Source of the DNA: JANOSH01 sp031415695
Lineage (GTDB): Bacteria; Actinomycetota; Acidimicrobiia; Acidimicrobiales; Ilumatobacteraceae
Assembly (NCBI GenBank): GCA_031415695.1
Contig: JANOSH010000062.1
Span: forward strand, 1 to 12,365
DNA length: 12,365 nucleotides
Direction: 5' to 3'
Part shown: in pieces, positions 7,782-12,365 of the stretch
Layout of the letters: every line of letters begins with the position of its first letter
Numbering within the stretch: position 1 is the stretch's first letter
The notes under the pieces: model-generated
The model's input: only the letters and a program-made list of their open reading frames with translations
Databases searched by the model: none
What the model was told of the DNA's origin: nothing
Translations under genes and position numbers: made by a program

Positions 7782-9308
7782 TCAGGAGGCCCTCCCGATT
7801 TCAACCCTGACGCCCTCGACGTCGGTGTCAATAATTGGATCGATCTCTACGTCGACGTCAACCTCATCGGACATCCCGTTTCGCCGGCGAAGGGCGTAGT
7901 CGATCGCATCGTCTGCGTCATCGAAGTAGCTGCGACGAAACGCGCCCTCAAGTGCCTGAAACAGACCAGACCGGCGTGTCATCGTTCTGAATTGGCGCTC
8001 GACGTTGAGCAGCTCTCGGGTCAGCTCGTAATGCAGCCGATCCTCGCCACAGACGTCCTTCAGAACCTGCAAGTCATCGGACCGAAGAACAAGCACTTCG
8101 TCGAACGACGGCCCCGGAAACGCCGATCCTGTCGAGGATTCGTAGATCCGCGGCAATGCGTCCTCGATCTCATGTTTCTCGAAGACCCACAGACGCCGAA
8201 TCTCGTGGAGCTCCTCGATCGAAACCAACTCGATGTCGCTTACATACTCGGGACCGTTCTCGCGGATCCAGGTCTGCGCTTCAAGGAGCCGATGCAACCA
8301 GTCATGACGAGCCGACTCGGTGTACGGCCCAGGGATCGGGCGAAGCTGCTCCTCGGTGCCCATCAGCTGCACCTGACCGTTCATCCGGCGGAAGTCCCGC
8401 AGCGGGCGATCATCTGCGACGTCCAGCGCATTGCGGAGTTCAAGCAGCGGGATCATCCACTCCTTCTCCTCGTCGTTCTGGATCATCGCGGACATGGACT
8501 TGTCCTTGTCGACAAGCGTGCACACCCAACAACCGAACCGGCTGTCGCCGCAGCTCGGCGTCGAGCTGTCCACGACCAGCGGGCACTCGTTGTCCGCCGA
8601 TGCGCCCCGGTACATCACCATCAGATCCTTGTTGTCGTACCCCCAAGGGTTCTGCTCCTGCATGAGGAACATCCATACGTCATCGTTCGTCCAGTCCTCG
8701 ACGGGCGAGTAGACGAGCGAGTTCGGCAAGCTGTCGTTCGGGCTCAGCCGTTCACGTATCCGGGAACCTTCAAGCGCTTCCATCCGATGACGTCGGCCAC
8801 TCGACTCAGCCTTGCGAGTTCCGAGCACGAGGATTGCCTCGCCGTTCTCGCGCACGACCCGCCGGATAAACGCGTTCGATGGCTTGATCTTCAATCGCTC
8901 CGTGCACCAACGAAAGCGGGGACGAGGTGCCGGGTAGCCGCGCCCGATGAGGTTCACCCAAAACGTGCTGGCCACGTCTGGTGTTAGGCGATGCGGCTCG
9001 ATCGGTAGCGATTGATCGCGGGCGGATTCCGCCATCCGCTCCAATGACGTTGTTACCCAGCGAGCGACCACCGGGTTCTCTACCAACGTGTCCGTCGAGA
9101 TCACATGAATCGGCTTCGAGCGTTGCGCCGGCGACAGCTCGCCGATCGCGCGCCAGACCAACTGCAACACAGCCGTTGAATCCTTACCCCCGCTGTAGCC
9201 GACAACCCAGGGGATCGAGTCGGCCAGGTAAAGGGCTTTCATCTCCTCGACAACCTGGGCCACGGTCGCACTCAATCCTGCTCCAGCAAATGCAGATTCT
9301 CGGCTCAT
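7782..9308 (-). CDS. dndC: DNA sulfur modification protein DndC (PP-loop, Fe-S)
   Basis: The protein has 508 residues, related to PAPS reductases and ATP pyrophosphatases. ATG 9308 overlaps the dndB stop by 4 bp, with AAGGAAG just upstream inside the end of dndB. The PP-loop is SGGKDST at 39-45. STDTLVENP (71-79) and RWCTERLKIKPSNAF (134-147) are the PAPS-reductase-like motifs. Cysteines C135, C242, C253, C260 and C263, the last three in SCGDSRFGCWVC, are candidate ligands for the Fe-S cluster known in DndC. DndC activates the DNA position or carries sulfur received from DndA. The last ~30 residues are an acidic tail with alternating Asp, Glu and Val. All expected active-site features are present, so the enzyme should be functional. 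Confidence 0.95.
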   Translation of the reverse strand: MSRESAFAGAGLSATVAQVVEEMKALYLADSIPWVVGYSGGKDSTAVLQLVWRAIGELSPAQRSKPIHVISTDTLVENPVVARWVTTSLERMAESARDQSLPIEPHRLTPDVASTFWVNLIGRGYPAPRPRFRWCTERLKIKPSNAFIRRVVRENGEAILVLGTRKAESSGRRHRMEALEGSRIRERLSPNDSLPNSLVYSPVEDWTNDDVWMFLMQEQNPWGYDNKDLMVMYRGASADNECPLVVDSSTPSCGDSRFGCWVCTLVDKDKSMSAMIQNDEEKEWMIPLLELRNALDVADDRPLRDFRRMNGQVQLMGTEEQLRPIPGPYTESARHDWLHRLLEAQTWIRENGPEYVSDIELVSIEELHEIRRLWVFEKHEIEDALPRIYESSTGSAFPGPSFDEVLVLRSDDLQVLKDVCGEDRLHYELTRELLNVERQFRTMTRRSGLFQALEGAFRRSYFDDADDAIDYALRRRNGMSDEVDVDVEIDPIIDTDVEGVRVEIGRAS

Positions 9309-10402
9309 TGACGCTTCCTTCCTCGTTTAAACGCATCCTCAACTCGCTGTTCCTCGGGCGAGAGTTCCAGCCCGAGGTGCGTCTTGAGCGCATTCGTGGT
9401 CAGTGTGACGTTGTTGTTGGATTTCGAGACGCTGCCGCCAGTCATGGCGCGCCCCTCCCAAAGTCCAACGTTGGTTTTGTGCCAATCGATCTCACCCAGA
9501 CGTGCCCCGATATCGGACCAATTCACGTCCGAGCCTGAAAGCAGCAGCGAGTTGCCGACTCGCCCAAGAGCGTGCAGCACGGTTCCGTGCGAGTGGATGA
9601 AGTCGGTGCGCACCTCGCCCGCCGACAGTTTGCGTTCACGAACCATGTGCCACTCAGGAAATCCGACGGCGACGCCATCCCAGAACTCAGTCGCTGCCGG
9701 TACGTAGTCGATGAGTTTCGCATCTTCGATGCCGGAGAGAAGGGCTTTGACGGCCGTGAAGATTGCGCTCAGGGTGAATAGCTTTCGAGAACGAGCCGAG
9801 AGGTTGCTCTTCTCCATCTCCACGACGTCACGCAATAGCCAGGACGATGCAACGATCGCGCGGGTGGCGCTCGACATCGGATTGCGATGATCGTAAAGAA
9901 CACCGATCGACATTGACGGGCGGACCGCATACCGGTTGAGATCGGCAAACATCTGCTGGCTGCGCTCTAGCCCTCGATCCAGGAAGAAGACAACGGCAAT
10001 CGTCTCGTCACCGAGCGTCGGATCCTTTTCGATCGCCAGTTCGATTGCTCCACGACGGTGTTGACCGTCGTTGACCACGAAGCGGGCTGACATCGGGATC
10101 CGAAGCAGCCCAAGTCGCCCTCCGTCGCCCTCGCCCGGCAAACGCTCGAAACGCACGTCGGAGTCGATCGAGGCAGTCAACGCCGAGAACACGTACGTGT
10201 CTCGGTTCGTGACGATGTACTCCGCGATCTCCGGGAGGCGAGCGCGGTTCAACACCCGCTGCGCCCGCACCTCCGCCGGGAGATCGGCGTCGTCGAACTG
10301 AAACAGACGAGGGATCAGCCGCAACGGACACTGGGACACGTAGTACTCACGCTGCGCCTGCACGCCACGAATGGCAGGAAATACGTACTCGAAGTCGTCC
10401 AT
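9305..10402 (-). CDS. dndB: DndB, DGQHR-domain regulator of DNA phosphorothioation
   Basis: The protein has 365 residues from ATG 10402. The open frame runs to 10549, across the intergenic region and into dndA, but DndB homologues begin near FPAIRGVQAQREYYVSQCPLRLIP, so the internal ATG is the true start. NDGQHRRGAIE at 111-121 is the family-defining motif, and MFADLNRYAVRPS follows at about 151-163. It ends with the basic tail FKRGRKRQ. In studied systems DndB represses the dnd operon and limits modification rather than carrying out the chemistry. It is the first gene of the dndBCDE-methyltransferase operon and is divergent from dndA, the order known from Streptomyces. The ribosome site is weak (GAGACGA). 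Confidence 0.93.
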   Translation of the reverse strand: MDDFEYVFPAIRGVQAQREYYVSQCPLRLIPRLFQFDDADLPAEVRAQRVLNRARLPEIAEYIVTNRDTYVFSALTASIDSDVRFERLPGEGDGGRLGLLRIPMSARFVVNDGQHRRGAIELAIEKDPTLGDETIAVVFFLDRGLERSQQMFADLNRYAVRPSMSIGVLYDHRNPMSSATRAIVASSWLLRDVVEMEKSNLSARSRKLFTLSAIFTAVKALLSGIEDAKLIDYVPAATEFWDGVAVGFPEWHMVRERKLSAGEVRTDFIHSHGTVLHALGRVGNSLLLSGSDVNWSDIGARLGEIDWHKTNVGLWEGRAMTGGSVSKSNNNVTLTTNALKTHLGLELSPEEQRVEDAFKRGRKRQ

Positions 10403-10509
10403 ATTCGTCTCGTTTGGGTGAGTAAGACGCTTGTACGTCTCTGCGCAAACATACACGTTCGTAACCGCTTGCAGTAACCTCAGTCTAGAAAAGGGGTGTG
10501 ACACAGAAG
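10403..10509. promoter_or_regulatory. Divergent dndB/dndA control region
   Basis: These ~100 bases must hold the outward promoters for dndB (minus) and dndA (plus). Visible structure includes an inverted repeat AGACG-6-CGTCT at 10425-10440, a TGCGCAA core at 10442-10448 that matches the centre of the GTTGCGCAAC sites upstream of the second DGQHR gene, and two GTAACC repeats at 10461-10466 and 10474-10479. A possible plus-strand -10 is TAGAAA at 10486-10491, with no good -35. DndB homologues repress such regions, so some of these may be operators. I cannot assign them with certainty. Confidence 0.5.
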
Positions 10510-11643
10510 ATGGGGACTCCGACGTATCTCGACTTTGCAGCGACGACACCGGTGGACCAGCGCGTGGCGGACCTGGTCATGGAACACATGGTGTCGGAGT
10601 TCGGCAACGCCGGCTCTCGAACACATGAGTACGGAGCGCGCGCATCGAAGGCCGTCGAGCGGGCACGCGCTCAGGTGGCCGCCGTCGTCGGTGCCGACCC
10701 GGCCGAGGTCATCTTCACCAGCGGCGCAACCGAGGCCGACAACCTGGCGATACTCGGCCTAGCTGACCACGGAACCCAGACCGGGCGAATGCACATCGTG
10801 GCTTCCGCTATCGAGCACAAGGCGGTGCTTGAGCCACTCGCGGCGCTGCGAAGGAGAGGCTTCGAGATTGATCTGGTGCACCCCGGGTCCGGGGGTGCGG
10901 TCGACCCATCGGCCGTGCTGGCCGCCGTGCGCGCCGACACCCTTCTGGTCAGCGTCATGCAGATCAACAACGAGACAGGGATTCGCCAGCCGATCGCCGA
11001 GATCGCCGAAGGCCTTGATTCAGCGGTCTTCTTCCACACCGACGCTGCGCAGGGATTCGGAAAGGAGCTTCAGGCTCTTCGTTGCGCTCGGATCGATCTC
11101 ATCAGCATGAGTGGCCACAAGCTTTACGCACCCAAAGGCGTCGGAGCGCTCATCGGTCGGCGCAGAGCACGCAAGCGACCGCCGTTGCAACCGCTGATGT
11201 TCGGAGGAGGGCAGGAGCGCGGTCTCCGTCCAGGCACCCAACCAGTAGCCCTAATTGCCGGGCTAGGACTAGCAGCCGAGTTGGCCGTTACTGAGAACCG
11301 TCAACGTCACGCTGGCTTCGAGAGGGTCCGCGGGCAAGTGTCGGAAGCGTTGGCGTCCTTGGGTGCGACTCTGAACGGCAGCGGCGACATCTGCGCGGAT
11401 TTCATCGTGAACGCGTCGATCCCTCACCTCGACTCGGAGGCCGCCATGCTGGCGCTGCGTGAGCTCATTTCGATCTCGAACGGCTCCGCCTGCACCTCGA
11501 ACAGCTACGAACCGAGCCATGTACTCCAAGCCATGGACCTCAGCGAGGGCCGCATTCGGAGCGCCATCCGCATCTCGTGGGGCCCCACCTGTGTCATTCC
11601 GGATTCCAAGGCGATCGAGGCCGCCATCCGCGCATCCCTTTGA
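10510..11643 (+). CDS. dndA: DndA cysteine desulfurase (PLP, class V aminotransferase fold)
   Basis: The protein has 377 residues from ATG 10510. It removes sulfur from L-cysteine, forms a persulfide and feeds the Fe-S cluster or sulfur transfer of DndC. Near the N-terminus are YLDFAATTPVD and the family-typical FGNAGSRTHEYGARA. The PLP-lysine motif is MSGHKLYAPKGVG (K204), with HTDAAQ before it as cofactor contacts. The active cysteine lies in NGSACTSNSYEPSHVL (C328), close to the position known in Streptomyces DndA. Length matches the family. GTG 10498 in the same frame is an alternative start. The purine run AGAAAAGGGG lies too close to that GTG and rather far (13 bp) from the ATG, so neither start has an ideal ribosome site. 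It is divergent from dndB. Confidence 0.94.
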   Translation: MGTPTYLDFAATTPVDQRVADLVMEHMVSEFGNAGSRTHEYGARASKAVERARAQVAAVVGADPAEVIFTSGATEADNLAILGLADHGTQTGRMHIVASAIEHKAVLEPLAALRRRGFEIDLVHPGSGGAVDPSAVLAAVRADTLLVSVMQINNETGIRQPIAEIAEGLDSAVFFHTDAAQGFGKELQALRCARIDLISMSGHKLYAPKGVGALIGRRRARKRPPLQPLMFGGGQERGLRPGTQPVALIAGLGLAAELAVTENRQRHAGFERVRGQVSEALASLGATLNGSGDICADFIVNASIPHLDSEAAMLALRELISISNGSACTSNSYEPSHVLQAMDLSEGRIRSAIRISWGPTCVIPDSKAIEAAIRASL

Positions 11644-11659
11644 TCCGTTGCGCAACGGA
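11644..11659. promoter_or_regulatory. Perfect 16-bp palindrome, putative operator 1
   Basis: TCCGTTGCGCAACGGA is identical to its reverse complement and contains GTTGCGCAAC (11647-11656). It starts directly after the dndA stop and just upstream of a likely promoter. As RNA it could form a 6-bp stem, but no T-run follows, so an operator is more likely than a terminator. Confidence 0.6.
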
Positions 11660-11660
11660 G

Positions 11661-11690
11661 TTGTCGCGTTGGGTAACAAGTGACTATAGT
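11661..11690 (+). promoter_or_regulatory. Likely sigma-70-type promoter of the second DGQHR gene
   Basis: The -35 is TTGTCG at 11661-11666 and the -10 is TATAGT at 11685-11690, with an 18-bp spacer. Transcription would start near 11697, leaving a leader of about 105 bases. A degenerate palindrome GTTGGGTAAC (11668-11677) lies in the spacer, and a perfect GTTGCGCAAC begins at the start site. Confidence 0.55.
11668..11677. promoter_or_regulatory. Degenerate palindrome, putative operator 2
   Basis: GTTGGGTAAC matches GTTGCGCAAC at 8 of 10 bases. It sits between -35 and -10, with its centre 21 bp from the centre of operator 1. Confidence 0.45.
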
Positions 11691-11697
11691 GAGCCGT

Positions 11698-11707
11698 GTT
11701 GCGCAAC
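11698..11707. promoter_or_regulatory. Perfect palindrome, putative operator 3
   Basis: GTTGCGCAAC occurs here a second time without change, at the predicted transcription start. Its centre is 51 bp from that of operator 1, about five helical turns. Confidence 0.58.
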
Positions 11708-11718
11708 GAGAGTCATTC

Positions 11719-11728
11719 GCTACGCAAC
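11719..11728. promoter_or_regulatory. Degenerate palindrome, putative operator 4
   Basis: GCTACGCAAC matches GTTGCGCAAC at 8 of 10 bases, with the right half intact. Its centre lies 21 bp after that of operator 3, the same step as between operators 1 and 2. Confidence 0.42.
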
Positions 11729-11801
11729 AACGACGCTAAAGCAACGTGCGTCGCGGCACACATCGCAGGCCCTGCCTGCCTCAAACAAGGACGGACATCA
11801 C

Positions 11802-12365
11802 ATGACAGTTACACGGCCGTGCATCGTCGGACGAATGGGTTCGACGACGTATTTCGAAACGACGATGACTGGTCGTGAGCTTCAAGCCACGGTGCGCCCC
11901 GCAAAGGAGACCGACGGATGGGCAACCGCATCGATCGAGGAGCGCATGCAGCGCAAATTCGACATGAAGCGGATCAAGGACACGATTGTGCCGTACCTGG
12001 CGCAGCATCCTGATCGCTTCTTCGGATCGCTGATCGTGCTCGTCCCGAAGGGCTCGATCACCTTTGAATCCCTGGAGAAGATGATTCAGTCACCTTTGCC
12101 CGCCGCATACCGCGGTTCGGCAAACAAGATCGGATTCTTGACTATCGACGAGGGGGAACTCATCGCCCTCGATGGACAACATCGGCTTCTGGCCTTCCGA
12201 GAAGTCATCACAAATGGTGACGAACTGGGGCCGTATGCGGGGGAGTGTGGTGATGATGAGGTGTGTGTGTTGTTTATTGAGTTTGAGAACAGTCAGAAGA
12301 CGCGGAGGATCTTTAACAAGGTGAATCGGCATGCGAAGCCGACGGGTCGTAGTGACAACATCATC
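11802..12365 (+). CDS. Second DGQHR-domain (DndB-like) protein, partial
   Basis: The frame is open from ATG 11802 to the window end (188 codons, no stop). AAGGA at 11787-11791 is a plausible ribosome site. The N-terminus has GRMGSTTYFETTMTGRELQ and SIEERMQRKFDMKRIKDTI. The motif LIALDGQHRLLAFREVI holds DGQHR, and the visible part ends with the family's second block, RIFNKVNRHAKPTGRSDN. It is only distantly like the dndB product at 9305-10402, belonging to the other DndB-like branch with a longer N-terminal part. The role is unknown. By analogy with DndB it could be a DNA-binding regulator or a sensor of modification. It has its own promoter with palindromic sites, so it may control itself and genes beyond the window. 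Codon use changes sharply near 12230, after which C-ending codons become rare. Confidence 0.85.
   Translation, partial: MTVTRPCIVGRMGSTTYFETTMTGRELQATVRPAKETDGWATASIEERMQRKFDMKRIKDTIVPYLAQHPDRFFGSLIVLVPKGSITFESLEKMIQSPLPAAYRGSANKIGFLTIDEGELIALDGQHRLLAFREVITNGDELGPYAGECGDDEVCVLFIEFENSQKTRRIFNKVNRHAKPTGRSDNII

Noticed and set aside
7425..8987. 520-codon open frame on the plus strand opposite dndC and dndD
   Set aside because: It lies antisense to two genes with unmistakable family motifs. The protein has no recognisable domain. Long antisense frames are expected at this GC content.
10403..10549. 49-residue N-terminal extension of dndB
   Set aside because: It crosses the divergent promoter region and the start of dndA, and DndB homologues begin at the FPAIRG block.
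11641..11670. Rho-independent terminator after dndA
   Set aside because: The 16-bp palindrome would make only a 6-bp stem with a GCGC loop, no T-run follows, and the same core recurs at the next promoter, which fits an operator better.
11696..11878. 60-codon plus-strand frame in the leader of the second DGQHR gene
   Set aside because: It overlaps the real gene out of frame, starts at GTG on the predicted transcription start with no ribosome site, and has no family features.
12090..12332. 80-codon minus-strand frame
   Set aside because: It is antisense to the DGQHR motif region of a gene with clear family signatures.
1..12365. CRISPR arrays, insertion sequences, integrases, rRNA genes
   Set aside because: No regularly spaced repeats, transposase or integrase motifs, or rRNA-like sequence were seen on either strand.

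Overview
The window looks like a piece of an actinobacterial chromosome. It is GC-rich with strongly GC-biased third codon positions, uses GTG starts, has a Thr/Ala-rich lipoprotein linker of a kind common in high-GC Actinobacteria, and has dndA divergent from dndBCDE as in Streptomyces. An acidimicrobial or similar lineage is a guess; nothing here fixes the species.

Left block (1..3641, all on the minus strand): part of a Flp/Tad-type pilus operon read leftwards. The order is a TadV/CpaA-like prepilin peptidase, a lipoprotein with a Thr-rich linker, a Cys- and Gly-rich exported protein, an SAF-domain CpaB/RcpC-like protein, a CpaE/TadZ-like ParA-family protein, and the first 55 codons of the next gene, probably the CpaF/TadA ATPase. 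Most junctions are 4-bp ATGA overlaps, so the block is translated as one coupled unit.

Spacer (3642..3962): no convincing gene. It separates the pilus operon from the block upstream of it and contains one short direct repeat.

Central block (3963..11643): a complete DNA phosphorothioation (Dnd) locus. dndB, dndC, dndD, dndE and a phosphorothioation-associated putative methyltransferase form a tightly packed minus-strand operon, with 4-bp and 11-bp overlaps, one 0-bp junction and one 5-bp gap. dndA, the cysteine desulfurase, is divergent on the plus strand. DndA supplies sulfur, DndC (PP-loop, Fe-S cysteines), DndD (SMC-like ATPase) and DndE insert it into the DNA backbone, and DndB is the family's regulator. 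No dndFGH or other restriction genes are inside the window.

Right block (11644..12365): a promoter surrounded by four copies of a GTTGCGCAAC-type palindrome with centres 21, 30 and 21 bp apart, followed by the first 188 codons of a second, divergent DGQHR-domain (DndB-like) protein that runs off the window. This looks like the start of a separately regulated module linked to the Dnd locus and is the least ordinary part of the window. The last ~130 bases of that gene have a sharply different, C-poor composition.
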